Assembly: GCA_003254905.1 (NCBI GenBank)
Contig: QANU01107558.1
Location: forward strand, 29,325-93,324
Direction: 5' to 3'
DNA length: 64,000 bases
Source of the DNA: Nissolia schottii
Lineage: Eukaryota > Streptophyta > Magnoliopsida > Fabales > Fabaceae
Shown piece after piece: positions 40,482 to 53,049 of this stretch (its first letter is position 1; each line of letters begins with the position of its first letter). Below the pieces are notes generated by a model. It was not told where the DNA came from. It saw nothing but the letters and a program-made list of their open reading frames with translations, and searched no databases. A program made the position numbers and the translations under genes.

Positions 40482-41038
40482 AGTATCTTATCATCATTCT
40501 CACAATATATTCATCTAATAATATACCAACATTTTAATATTAGTTATTAGTAATTACTGATTGACCAATATTTTGATATATGTAAAATATCATTATATTA
40601 TTAAATAAAGTTAATTTATTTAAATACTTCGTGATGATATAATAATTTTTCTGTATTTTGATCGTCACGTCACATTAATGAGATTGGATGCTGAATTGTT
40701 GATGGAGCATTAGGTCTAATGCATAATGCATTTGACATTCCATTTGGTATTGGTGGTACTTATTACTAACTTAAACCATTTATCCAAAATTTCATTTTAC
40801 TATTGGATAAAACACAACTTTAATCAATTCATTATGAGCATCAAATAATCTTGTTTATGCTAACATATATAAAATACACACAAACACTTTAAAAAATAAA
40901 AGTGTTTGGCACTTGGCACAATATCCACTTAGAGATTCTGATATTTGTTTCAAGACAAATCCCATAGTTGATCACAACAAACACAGCATGGATACAAAAA
41001 GGCAGGAGAAAGGAAACAGAAAATCAAGAACTGAGAAG
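40482..41038. other. Spacer between orphan exon and pseudogene
   Basis: AT-rich, no coding signal. Confidence 0.5.
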
Positions 41039-43926
41039 TCAATTGCCATTGGCAAGGCCAAATACCTTAGCATCCAACACTTCAGAACAAATCTGTCCCA
41101 TGGTGTGGTAGAAAGACAAGAGCTCAGACAACTGTTCCTCTGACATTTTGGACATCACTTTTCTTGCCCTTTTCTCTTTGTCCTCACTCAGCTTCAGTCT
41201 CTCTATGCATGTCCTTCCATTCCTAAATGTTGCTCCCATTTGCTTTAGCCTATGTTCTTGCTGCACACTAATGGCTGTGTTTGACTGAACATTCAAACAT
41301 AAAATCAGTACAAAGATTGAAAAAGAAAAATTGAAAACTATATCATATGATTATTCCTATGGCTTGCTACAAAATTTAGAGGATCAAAATCTTAATTTTG
41401 ATCCCTAACCAAAATATCGACAGACAAATTAGTTTCTTGGGACTATAGGTTTTAAACAAGCAAAAAGAGACATTTTATATGTTTAGAGATCAAAATATTC
41501 TATATTTTGAATAGTAAAAGACAACTTTATTGCCCAATATTATACACACACACACACGTATATATGTGTATATGTGTGTGTGTGTTTGGGGCGGGGGGGC
41601 GGGGGAGAGAAATCAGAGCAATTAGTATGTGTTTTACTTTTGGGTGCATGAACTGAAATAAGCATTTTATTTTTGCTCTGTTAATTGAAAAGAAGAAATG
41701 AGAAAAAAACTACTTTATCTCCCAATATTATTACAAGAGAAAGGCTAACAGCCTAGCTTGCTTGCACAGCAAGCCAAAATCAACAAACCAAAACTGAAAT
41801 CTGTTACCTGTTATTTTCAGTTACCAAGCCTTTTAGTTAGTTATCATTTAGCATTCCTAGTCCAACCAACACACGTGTGTGTGTGTGTATATATATTCTT
41901 CTGCATCTCCACCAATTAATTAACAATGATAATTCCAATTCAAAATCTCCCAGGCTCCATGAACTGTGTGTTATCTTTTCTCTGCTCCATCTCTATCTTT
42001 TGTGTTTTCTGGTTTTCTGCTGCTGCATAACAATGGCTGCAACTATGCCATTGATGAATTCTAACAAATATTTTGGTGAATTTTGTCTTCTTAGATAAAC
42101 AGTTGAGAATAACTGTCAAAAACAATTTATAGTTGTCATTAGTAGAAGAATAAGGAAAAATTGAAGATTATTCCTATAAACTTTTACAGAATTATAGGAC
42201 AAATTTTGTGCTAGTTTGTTTGTATCAGTACCTCAAGAAATTCAGCACCAGCTTCGAGTTCAGACTCTCTGTTGGGAATCATCCCATGACCACTAGTATG
42301 GATATCTTTAGCAATTGAGAAACTGCGCACTATAGTTTTCCTTTTGTTTTCCATTTCGGCTTTTGGGCACTTGTTAAGCTATTCAGCTTCCTCTGATAAG
42401 CAATCACAGCCTTTCCAAATTCCTACATGCTTTCATGAAACTTGTGTTAACTAAATGAATCGATGCACCAACTTTTTTTTAAGTTCATGAAATAGACAGG
42501 AGTTATTAGTTGCTCTTTGACTAAAATAAATCGTTTGCTACCTTTATCAATACATTATTTGCCACATCAATAAAAGCTAGCTATGATCTATTCACTATTT
42601 GTTACGTTGTTAATAAAGTGGTTTAGGAGACAAATAATTCACGAGCAATGCTATTTAGATCGGCAGATAGTTGTACAATTCTACTAGACAAGCAACAAAA
42701 ATTGTTATTGGACGGAAATCAAGCGATGTGGTGGTAGAGAGAGGATGAAAATCAAATGCATTGTGTCTTGTCATGAAAAAAATCTCCATAACTGTTACAA
42801 ACCAAAAAGTATATTTCATAATTCACATTCAATATGTTTCAAACAATGAATAAATTAAAATAATAATTTTTTTTTTAAACTTTTAAAGCAACTAAGAATT
42901 TATCTAAAATAGACCATGAAAAAAAATTCAAACTTTATAAATAAAAGTGCATTTAAGATAATCAAATTCATCTGAATCAGACTTCTTCATTCTCTCCGGA
43001 TGAAATTGCAATCCCATAACAAACTTACCCTCTTCTAAATCATAAGCATCAGTGTCATAGAACCCTTCAATCAAGCCATCTTGTGCAAATGCCATAGGGA
43101 CAAACCTTTGTGCTAATCTCTTAACACCTTGATGGTGATAGCTATTAACCATAATACTCATTCCCCCTTCTCCTTCCAAAGAATCCTTAAACCAATGATG
43201 CAAAGGTGTGTCTTCAACAACCTTAACCTCATGCCTACGACCATCATAGTCATCATAGTACATGTGCAACACTTTCTCATTCTCTAGACACTTTATTGAT
43301 CAGAGCTCTTTCCCTATGTCTTGGTATAGGGTACCCCCACATGCAACATTTAGGAGCTGTGCTCCCCTGCATATTCCCATGTAGGGAATGTTCCTCTCAA
43401 GGCAGAGTTTGGCTAGCCTTAACTCAATGAAGTCTTTCTCTCTATCAATGGCCGTGTCGCTGGCGTGGATCCTCCTTATTTCTCTTCATTGGTGGTGTCT
43501 TGTTCATACCAAGATGGATCAATGTCTTCTCCTTCGCAAAGAAGCACGCCATGGATATAGCCTACTATTAGACCAAGGTGATACTCACCTGAAAATCACA
43601 AAGTAACAAAGTTTGATCATCACAACAAGAGTAATGCTATTGTGTTAGACGAAATTGATAGAATTTCTGACAGAAAATAAGAATAGTTGGTAGACAAAAG
43701 AAAGTGGCGCGATAACTTACATTAAAGGGGCAACATAAATGACACATTATATTTTGTACGAAATTTTTAAGTATCTAGCAACATTTTTCAGAAGATTATT
43801 GATAGAAAACTTAGATTTGATTGAATCTATGAACATACCCACGAAGTCAACAAACATGTTCTTGCGAACCGTTCGTCTAGAAACAATTAGGACACGAGGG
43901 AGAATGGCATTGAGATCAGAAGGCAT
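41039..43926 (-). pseudogene. Broken GAT1_2.1-like class I glutamine amidotransferase
   Basis: All four exons of the intact neighbour are recognisable: 43926-43839, about 43590-42945, about 42425-42240, and 41284-41039. Breaks: about 24 residues between LIV and [11 protein letters not shown] are missing; a small deletion brings TAA at 43476-43478 right after DTTNEEK; a 3 bp insertion puts an in-frame TGA at 43300-43302 within [10 protein letters not shown]; and 16 bp are missing in exon 3 near 42367, shifting the frame. The nucleophile motif GICRG and QFHPE motif survive as text, and the last exon is intact. Several independent lesions make this a true pseudogene. The upstream region, including a TATA-like TATTTATA at 44044-44051, also resembles that of the intact copy. 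Confidence 0.88.
41588..41605 (+). other. G-quadruplex-capable G tract
   Basis: GGGGCGGGGGGGCGGGGG on the plus strand, in the last intron of the pseudogene, right after a TG/TA microsatellite. Four runs of three or more G can be chosen with single-base loops. Confidence 0.6.
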
Positions 43927-44594
43927 TGTTTGTTGCCGTCTCTTTAAGGTTTGATTTTGATATGGAATGAAAGGCTAATTGGTATTAAGCTTGTATTTAT
44001 TGCGTAGCCAAACGGCCTATTTTGATCGTTATGTCAATATATGTATTTATAGGATAAGGACTGATCAATGATGATATGATACAGCTACGGTTTTGTGGAA
44101 AAGAGTGACTAATAAGGAAGTGAAAAGAATAAGATAAGTGGCATAAAGACCCAAGAAAAAACAAGGAACATTATGCCCTTAGCTCTGCGCATGTGTTCCA
44201 CACTAATTTGAAGCATTCTTTTTAATAGCACTATTGTTAAAAAATTTTAAGTATTTCAAAAGTTTTAATCCCATATTGGTTAGCACTCAATCTTTTCAAA
44301 TATTTATATACCACCACCGTCTAAATTTGATTGGTCACTATCCACCACCGTTCAACAATTAATTTCCACTAACCTTGGAATTTTCCCAACAACTATATAT
44401 AACTAAAATGTTTACTACTCATGATCATGGGCGATTGGATAAGATTTGGTTTTCATTTTTTTTATGTATTCTTTTCGTAGTTTGTTGACTTAGAATGGAA
44501 GCCATGCACTAAACGGGTTGAATAGTAGTGTTGTTATTATAATATATAGTCTTGATTTAATAAGGTTCGCATGGATCTACTTCTTTCTTTTTTA
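43927..44594. other. Decaying promoter of the GAT pseudogene
   Basis: The first ~180 bases above the ATG match the promoter of the intact gene (49014-49190), for example ATAGGATAAGGACTGATCAA and ACAGCTACGGTTTTG. The rest is AT-rich spacer. Confidence 0.6.
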
Positions 44595-45668
44595 TGTTGG
44601 TCTTTAGATGTACTTCTATAGTGTTTCTATTATGATAATATGAACGTGTTTTCTTTTCTCAAAATTTAATTGCATTTGGACACAATCACTAGCAATTAAT
44701 CCAATCAGTTCATATTTATCTTTGACTCATTTGCAAACCAATTAAGGAATCCAAAATTATAAAACAGTTTACTAATATTACATAATTGATTGAGTAACCT
44801 AACTTAACTTCTTTCAATAAGTTAGCTCAAGGCCTTAGTAAATAATTCCTAATTTATTTCATTAATTGTTTATTAGAATTGAGTGTCAATTATTCTTATG
44901 TAGAGCTGTGTTGTTCGCCAATATTGTGGCCTCAACCGATAATGTAATGTAATGTTGGTCTTTAGATGTACTTCTATAGTGTTTCTATTATGATAATATG
45001 AACGTGTTTTCTTTTCTCAAAATTTAATTGCATTTGGACACAATCACTAGCAATTAATCCAATCAGTTCATATTTATCTTTGACTCATTTGCAAACCAAT
45101 TAAGGAATCCAAAATTATAAAACAGTTTACTAATATTACATAATTGATTGAGTAACCTAACTTAACTTCTTTCAATAAGTTAGCTCAAGGCCTTAGTAAA
45201 TAATTCCTAATTTATTTCATTAATTGTTTATTAGAATTGAGTGTCAATTATTCTTATGTAGAGCTGTGTTGTTCGCCAATATTGTGGCCTCAACCGATAA
45301 TGTAATGTAATGTTGGTCTTTAGATGTACTTCTATAGTGTTTCTATTATGATAATATGAACGTGTTTTCTTTTCTCAAAATTTAATTGCATTTGGACACA
45401 ATCACTAGCAATTAATCCAATCAGTTCATATTTATCTTTGACTCATTTGCAAACCAATTAAGGAATCCAAAATTATAAAACAGTTTACTAATATTACATA
45501 ATTGATTGAGTAACCTAACTTAACTTCTTTCAATAAGTTAGCTCAAGGCCTTAGTAAATAATTCCTAATTTATTTCATTAATTGTTTATTAGAATTGAGT
45601 GTCAATTATTCTTATGTAGAGCTGTGTTGTTCGCCAATATTGTGGCCTCAACCGATAATGTAATGTAA
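44595..45668. repeat. Exact triplication of a 358 bp unit
   Basis: Three head-to-tail copies starting TGTTGGTCTTTAGATGTACT at 44595, 44953 and 45311, each exactly 358 bp and each ending ACCGATAATGTAATGTAA. By eye I find no difference between copies. No ORF or known element recognised. Confidence 0.95.
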
Positions 45669-45781
45669 TTGAGTTTTAGATTTTTTTAGATAAACCATAT
45701 TACTAATCTCTTTGTAGTATTAAATTCACACGAAAGATTAATGTAAATAATTGAGTATTTAGTACATGCATAAATTTTTAC

Positions 45782-46007
45782 AAAAATGCTACATGTACAC
45801 CTAATTTTATACACCCATACATACACCATTAATAATGCACAAACTTTATTCTCATAAGTGCACAAACATTACAAACTTATAGATGATATTCTCAATTATA
45901 CTTAATTAAGTGCACAAACATTACAAATATTAAAACACAAATTTTATGTATATAAGTATAGGGTGTATGTATGGTGTATATTTTTTTGGGTACGTGTAGC
46001 AGAACTC
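45782..46007 (-). mobile_element. Mutator-like MITE, copy 2
   Basis: 226 bp, inverted copy of 1613-1838. Ends AAAAATGCTACATGTACACC and, on the other strand, GAGTTCTGCTACACGTACCC. Flanked by AAATTTTTA on both sides (with one extra C on the left), a 9 bp target duplication as made by Mutator-type transposases. Confidence 0.8.
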
Positions 46008-46842
46008 AAATTTTTATAAGAGTAAGAAGAAGATTCCTTTTTCATTTTTTTTTTGTTTGGATTGGACTAATTTGATCTTGCGCTTTAATCGAATGGATCG
46101 GGTTTAATACTATTCATAAAAACCGGTTTAACTAAATCAAACTTTGAACCAAATCTAAACCATGTTGAAAAAATCAGTTATTTTAAAGCAATTTTCAAAC
46201 CATATCTGTTTTTAGACATTCTCTACATGTGTTGTAACCTATAATCAACAATAGTGGTCATCAACACTACACTACACAAGAAAGTTACTCGAGGGACCTA
46301 ACAACTTATATTTAATTATATTTAAGCACATTCATAATAAAAGTGAATTTCACTAATTTTATTTAAGGGAAAATGCTTAAGGTCTCGAAGAATTGCTAGA
46401 AATTGTATGTCCGGCTAACTTGCTAAAATTTGATTGATGGTTTATTTTATTTTTTTCTTCCCAGTTTCAACACAAATTTTCTTTTCTCCAATTAAAATAT
46501 GTTGTGTCCATTAAGCATGTGAAAGTTAGATAAATAATTCATACACTGTGACACTACTCTTATTTAAACTACACTTATTTATAACTGAGATTCATAATTA
46601 TTTTCGTAACATATTTAAATATAAGATATTAAACTTGTGTCAGTTGATAAAATTTTCAATTAAACAATACATACAAATAAAAGGAGTAATAAGCACCTCA
46701 TTTATCACATCTAACTTGGAATACAAATGGGAATGGAAAATGTTACATGTACATTCTCATAAGCTAAGGTTTTCACACAAAAATCCATTCCAAAAATAAC
46801 ATGGTCAACAAAAGGTTAGAAACAAAATCATGAACTAGAGAG
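46008..46842. other. 3' flank of the intact GAT gene
   Basis: AT-rich; from about 46600 it is shared with the duplicate at 39760-39966. No separate gene. Confidence 0.5.
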
Positions 46843-47370
46843 TCATTGAACAAGGCCATGAATCTTTCTGTCCAACACCTCAGAACAAATCTGGCCCATG
46901 GTGTGGTAGAAAGACAAGAGGTCAGACAACTGCTCAACTGACATCTTCCCCATCACGTTTCTTGCCATTTTCTCTCTTCCTTCATTCAGCTTCACCCTCT
47001 CTATGTATGACCCTCCGTTCCTCACTGTTGCACCCATTTGCTTCAACCTTTTCTCTTGTTGCACACTCAACGCTGTGTTTGACTGCAAAATTGAAAACAT
47101 TAATCAATTGAGAGAACAAAAGATTAGAAAATATATTTCGAGTAATGTTATTTGTATCACGTCTTATCCTCAGATCAAATGCAACACTACTCTCTCACAC
47201 AACTAAGCATTTCTTCAATTTTGTGTATTTCTGTATTCCCTCACATATATACTTTGTCATATTATAAAAAAAAGGCAGCCTAGTGCACGAGGCTCTCACC
47301 TAATGGAGCTTGAGAAGAAAAGATGTGAGACAATCTTACCTATATAAGAGGAGAGACTGTTTTCAAAATT
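46600..47370. repeat. Source/partner segment of the 39760-40481 duplicate
   Basis: Contains the last exon and 3' flank of the intact GAT gene plus the start of intron 3. Match ends after GAGACTGTTTTCAAAATTT in both copies. Confidence 0.88.
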
Positions 47371-49013
47371 TAAACTCATAATCTCTAGAAGTCGCAAGGC
47401 TGCAACCTTATTATATTTTGTCATATTATATTCATAAATATCATAAATTCACGTAATACTTCTCATGTAACATTCTTATGATTTGACACAAAATAAAATA
47501 AAACAATAGAGGAATTCAACATGTCAAATCAATCAATTTGTCATATGTATAGTGTCTAGTGAAAATTTACCTCAAGGAATTCTGCTCCAGCTTCAAGCTC
47601 TGACTCCTTGGTGGAGTTCATGCCACGGCCGGAGTTGTATAGGTTCTTGGCAATTGAGAAACTGCGCACTATGGTTTTCCTTTTGTGTTCCATTTCCTCA
47701 TTAAGCTTCAAAGGCTTTTGCACACTTGTTAAGCTATTCAACTTCTTCTGATAAGCAACCACTGCCTTCACAAATTCCTACATGATTTTTTTATATGAAA
47801 TTAAAATGCTATATTGACATTCCACGATCAAAAAGAACTTCTCGCAAATAACACTAAAATATTGATATTAAAAAAAATCAGGTTCGAACCTTATAAGCAA
47901 AAGGGCATCCAGAGTAATCAAATTCAGTTGAATCAGGCTTCCTCATTCTCTCAGGATGAAACTGCAACCCCATGATAAACTTACCCTCCTCTGGATTATA
48001 AGCATCAGGGTCATAAAACCCTTCAATCAAACCATCAGGTGCAAATGCCATAGGGACAAACCTTTGTGCCAATCTCTTAACACCTTGATGGTGATAGCTA
48101 TTAACCATAATACTCATTCCCCCATCTCCTTCCAAAGAATCCTTAAACCAATGATGCAAAGGTGTGCCTTCAACCACATTAACCTCATGCCTATGACCAT
48201 CATAGTCATCATAGTTCATGTGCAACACTTTCTCATTCTCTAGACACTTTATTGAGAGCTCTTTCCCTATGTCTTGGTATAGGGTACCCCCACATGCAAC
48301 ATTTAGGACTTGTGACCCTCTACAAATCCCCATGTAGGGTATGTTCCTCTCAAGGCAGAGCTTTGCTAGGCTCAGCTCAATTGAATCTTTCTCCTTGTCA
48401 ATTGATGTGTCACTTGCATGGATCCTCCTAATTTCATCCAATTCCTCTTGGGAAAGACCTGATGTGTCTTGTTCGTACCATGAAGGGTCAATGTCTTCAC
48501 CTTCACATAGGAGAACACCATGGATTGGCTCAAAGCTTTCCAGCAACATGTGGACCCCGGTGACACGTGGCACGATCACAGGCACCGCGCCATATTCTAC
48601 TATAAGATCAAGGTGATACTCACCTGAAAATATTTTAAAATCCACATTGTTACAAAGTAGGACTAAAATTAAGGTTTTTTTTTTTTCGTCTTGTTTCCGT
48701 TAAGTCTAATTTCATTGAATAACTTAAATTAGGTGACAATCCACCCACTGAAACTCAACAACACTGATTCAATAGGAGCCTCGTTGAAAATCTCATCGGG
48801 GGAAACAGAGTGATATTACATGTCACACACATGACATGAATGGAATTAAAGATTAGGAATCATTAATTGCAATGAAACTAGATTAGATTGGAATGAATTG
48901 AAGGGGATTAAGGAAACTAACGTACCCACAAAATCGACGAACTTGTTCTTGCGAACGCTGCGCCTAGAAACGATAAGAACACGAGGGAGAATGACTGATA
49001 GATCTGAAGACAT
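46843..49013 (-). CDS. Class I glutamine amidotransferase-like protein (GAT1_2.1 type)
   Basis: Four exons: 49013-48926, 48623-47890, 47777-47571, 47082-46843, total 422 residues. The catalytic part belongs to the peptidase C26 / class I glutamine amidotransferase fold: [11 protein letters not shown] near 69-79, nucleophile Cys130 in [13 protein letters not shown] near 205-209, and His252/Glu254 in QFHPE. The C-terminal ~155 residues are a plant-specific extension ([16 protein letters not shown], then [20 protein letters not shown]). Arabidopsis GAT1_2.1 (At1g15040) has this layout and is reported as a nitrogen-responsive mitochondrial glutaminase; by homology this protein should hydrolyse glutamine, though I see no clear transit peptide. 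All splice sites are GT-AG and all phases agree. A pseudogene copy and an orphan last exon lie downstream. Confidence 0.9.
47268..47412 (-). mobile_element. Au-like SINE remnant in GAT intron 3
   Basis: AAAGGCAGCCTAGTGCACGA then a GAGACTGTTTTC word and a degenerate tRNA B-box (AAACTCATAATCTCTAGAAG) in the order of plant Au-type SINEs read backwards. A shorter version sits at 40378-40481 in the duplicated segment, so it predates that duplication. Confidence 0.45.
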
Positions 49014-49117
49014 TTAATTGAGTGAGAAAAATTGCTACCTCAAAAGATTTTGATTTGATTAATATGGGACTAAGGTCGTGTGTTTTTGTGTATTCAAAAC
49101 GAGGCGTTACTTGGCTA

Positions 49118-49125
49118 GTATTTAT
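49118..49125 (-). promoter_or_regulatory. TATA box of the intact GAT gene
   Basis: TATAAATA on the minus strand, about 105 bases before the ATG at 49013. The equivalent word is kept in the pseudogene promoter. Confidence 0.6.
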
Positions 49126-51780
49126 AATATATTTTGTAACTATTATAAGATAAGGATTGATTAAGCGAAGACAGATACGGTTTTGGGCGTCACAGCTAAC
49201 AAAGTATAATTATATAGAAAAATGTTGAGAAATTAAGGCAGAAACACGTTTTAGTCACTGTGAAAAAAAGAAGGGGGTTGGGGGTGGACCGTTGTCGTGG
49301 CGCCGCGTATGAAATTGCATAAGCAATTGTTAGTTAAAAAAACGAATATTGTAGCAAATATTTAAAAGAAATTAAACACATGGAGCCACCGTATGTGCAT
49401 GCCATACACACGTAATTCTTCTTTCATTTTTGACAAAATTATTATTTTCTTAGATTATGTATTTAAATCCAAATTGCATTTAAATACGTTAATTTTAAAG
49501 TGTATTAATTTCGTTAAAACGATATATTAAAGTGGATAGAGAGAATATTTAATTAAATTGTAATAACTAAACTAAATGTTTTTTTTTTGGTATATTGCAT
49601 TTTTTATGGGGGTGCATTACCAGACTATATGTTGATTTGAGCATTTTAGGAAAATGTACAATAAAAAAAGGAAGGTGGAAGGATAAAGGCGGATCAATTA
49701 TCAAAATGGATTAGGATTTTTTTTATTCCGTTACGTTGTTAATTTATTAGGCATATGTAGGATATAAATCAGGGGAAATGATATTAGGATTTGTTTGGTG
49801 CAGAGTTATCCAATTTTGCTTGATTCCAACTAATTAATACCCGTTTGTTTAGTCATCATGTTTGTTAAATGCTTCCCCGCCAGCTGAATCTGTTGACCAT
49901 TCCACAAAATAAGGGAAAATGATAAATAAGGATAACATATCTGTTTGTTTTTCAAATTTGAAATAGGATATATACGCCTTGTTTTGTCACTGCCTACGCA
50001 AAACTTCAATCCGATTAGTGATTATTTTCTCAAATCTAAATACACGTGGTTAACTATTTATTTGTATCTAGCATTAAAAAAAAATTATTTGTAACTAATG
50101 ATAATAACATCTAATACTTATTGGCTTGCAATGAAAAGCAATTCTATGTCTAATGGATAAGGGAAACTTAATTTTAATTTTAAAGGTAATCAAGAAACAA
50201 ATTATTGCTAAAGTTTGTTCTAAGATAAAAGGTAAAAATGGAGCAATTTGCATTAAACCTTATGTTAAGACACAAATTACTTGCACTTCTTCTGCCAACT
50301 TATACTAAACCATTTTATATCTAATGGCCCAAATTAATAAGCAAGGTGACTAAACTCTCAAGTTAACTTGTAAATTCGTAAACTCTCGAATCTAATGACA
50401 GTTAATGAGTTAAATTAAATTATCAAGTTTAAAGAAATTTTAACGTAAACAAAAATAAAAGTTGACTCAAATAGACTATGTCTATTTTATTTTAAAGATG
50501 TATTCAATACGTATTTATGAGCTTCACCAATTTTACATAACTGTACATAAAAGTGATGCAGTAAACTTGTGTTTATACATTTTCTTTTTACAATACTTGT
50601 CTCTATCCAATAAATTTGAGAAATAATTTTCGGAAAATAAAAAAAAAAAAAACTACTTTATCTCTTTTCATAAATTATTTTGCTCTTTTTTACATTCTTT
50701 TATGCATTTTTTTCCTCCCTTTTTGATCATTTTATGGGTACTGAGTGTCCATTCAAACAAGGTTAAGTATTATTGCCAAAAAAAAATATGGATATTAACG
50801 TGAGAAGTGTTAAGTATACTCATCTTTAACAAAACATTATGTCAATTCATGATACCACATTTACAATTAGATGACATTTTAATAGAACTTGCACCCTTAT
50901 TGAAATTTTACTTAAGAGAAGTGTTATTTTGAACTCATTTATCATAAAACATTGTGTCAAATCACCACTCATTCACTATTAGATGGAATTTCTATTGTTC
51001 ATTCATATCTTATGGTGAATAAGTGATAATTAGTCGACATAATATTCCAAAATAAATGAGTACAAATACATTTTTTTTAATTTAATGATGAATAAAATGA
51101 GAGTCTTATTTCATAATACTCGATTACAAATAATACAAACTACAATAACTCACTTAGCACCCATAGCCATAAAGTACTCTTGTACTGACTTATATGTCCC
51201 TCTCTCTCACTCTCAATTTGACAACATTACGTGTAAGTAGCTCTTGGGTTTTTTCTTGCCTGAGGAAGAGAGAATGTCTCTTGCTTAGAGGCCGACGAAT
51301 CACCCCTCTTTTCAACTTTTAGTTAGGTTATAAAATTGTTGATATGTTGAAAAGTTACAAAGTAAATTTTTTATAAGCTTAATTAAGACCTTAGACACAG
51401 TTTGAGGAAAACAAGCGTCAAACCGCTTATACTAATAAAGTGTTGGTGTAGTGTATACAACATGTCACAGCATCAACCAATTTCTCTTAGAGATTTGATG
51501 GTTGTTGCTGAATTATGTCATGTCATTGATGGCTGATGAGTAAATTAAATTCATACAGAAACCATAAGGCTAACTAGAAATCATTTTTGACTGAGTAAAT
51601 GGGTCAAGACCATATACAAGTTTTGTTTTAGGTACAACAGAGGGCCAAATTAAGGCCCAAAAGGAGAGAGGGAACTACTGTATTTGGCACAAATGACAAA
51701 AACAAAAGTTAAATTGCAAAAACTTATTTTAAGGTTTATTATTAACGAAAATGGAAACTTAATTAAAAATGAAAAGAGAT
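49126..51780. other. Intergenic, no gene seen
   Basis: AT-rich. Contains TAAACTCTCAAG-type words near 50350-50450 resembling those near 17630-17800, perhaps remnants of one DNA-element family. No ORF of interest. Confidence 0.5.
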
Positions 51781-51782
51781 AG

Positions 51783-51787
51783 AAAAA
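51783..51787 (-). terminator. Pol III terminator of tRNA-Val
   Basis: TTTTT on the minus strand, starting five bases after the tRNA 3' end. Confidence 0.75.
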
Positions 51788-51791
51788 CTAA

Positions 51792-51865
51792 TGTCTCAGC
51801 CCGGGTTCGAACCGGGGACCTCTAGTGTGTGAGACTAGCGTGATAACCGACTACACCACCCAGAC
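51792..51865 (-). tRNA. tRNA-Val (CAC)
   Basis: A 74-base cloverleaf: acceptor GTCTGGG, D-arm with TAGTCGGTTA, anticodon stem CTAGT/ACTAG with loop CTCACAC (anticodon CAC), T-arm CCCGG-TTCGAAC-CCGGG, discriminator A. CCA is not encoded, as is normal in plants. The 3' acceptor strand reads CTGAGAC where a perfect partner would be CTCAGAC, leaving one G-G mismatch at the fifth pair. There is no intron. Confidence 0.93.
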
Positions 51866-53049
51866 AATCCTACTTTGGCATTTTTACCCTAGAAAATAAT
51901 ATTCCAATAATGGTAAAATCATGCTTTGCGGTCTTGAAGTTTTTCTATTTCTCATGGAATCATTTTTCTGTTCAAACGTGGCAATTTATTGGATTACCGG
52001 GTGCACATAAAGAGTTTTGTATTCGAGTTCTAATATTGGTCTTTTCATCAAATATAAAATCGTATACTGGCTCTTTAATTGTCATATAGTAATAGAGTAC
52101 TAGAAGGTGGAAATTTCGTGCCTAATATAATTATGATCTTTAGACTCCATTAGTAGCTCTCACGCTAATTATTGCTTTTACGGGGGATGCTCACTCATGC
52201 GCGCTAATGGCATAAACTCACTTATTATATTCATTATTTTGCTAACAAGTGTCTTAAGGACATTTGTTAAATAATTAAAAAGATGAAAGATCTTATAAAA
52301 AAATAAAATATTTAACATTGTAATACGTTAAATATATAAAAAAAGTTTAAAACTTTTTATTATTAACTCTTTAATCTTTAATAAGTGTCAGCCGTTAGTT
52401 TTTTTTTTTTCATATTANTGTATTTACTATTATTCATTGTGGCTTATCTTACTTTGTTTATTGCTCAACTGTACACTTTTTAACATTATGTGCTTAGTAC
52501 TAATGAACTTACCAAACCCATTTATCCTAATTACTGCTAATTACAAATCTGCCCTAGTTATTTCACGTTTTCGGACTTTGTACTGCATGGTTAAATTCGT
52601 ATAATTAACTTGTTTCGTGGTAAATAGGGCTTTCCTCTTTTAATAATGTCAATTTTGATCTATACAACTGTCATTACTCATTACTTGCTATCTAATAGAA
52701 ATAGATTATAGAACGTACGTCGTTGATGTCCTATTTTTGAGAGTAATGTTAAGGTCCTTAAATTTATGGATAATTTTAATCACCTTTTTAATTATTAAAA
52801 GAGAAAAAAAAATTAATTTTTTTTTATATATTTCAAAATATTAAATACATTAATTGTTTATTTCGTTTAATAATTAGAAAGATAATTAGAAGGATCCATG
52901 AATTAAAAGGCCTTAGTATTACTCTATTTTCGATTGTTACCTCAACTGAAGGGAATATGGTTTTCATTTAGTAAATGCTCTCATGACTTTGGATCTTTCT
53001 ATATCATAGTACTATTGATTAATTGATTGTTGAATACAAGCACTTAAAG
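51866..53049. other. Intergenic, with one undetermined base
   Basis: AT-rich, no gene seen. Position 52418 is N, right after a 12-T run, which suggests a local assembly or base-calling problem. Confidence 0.6.
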
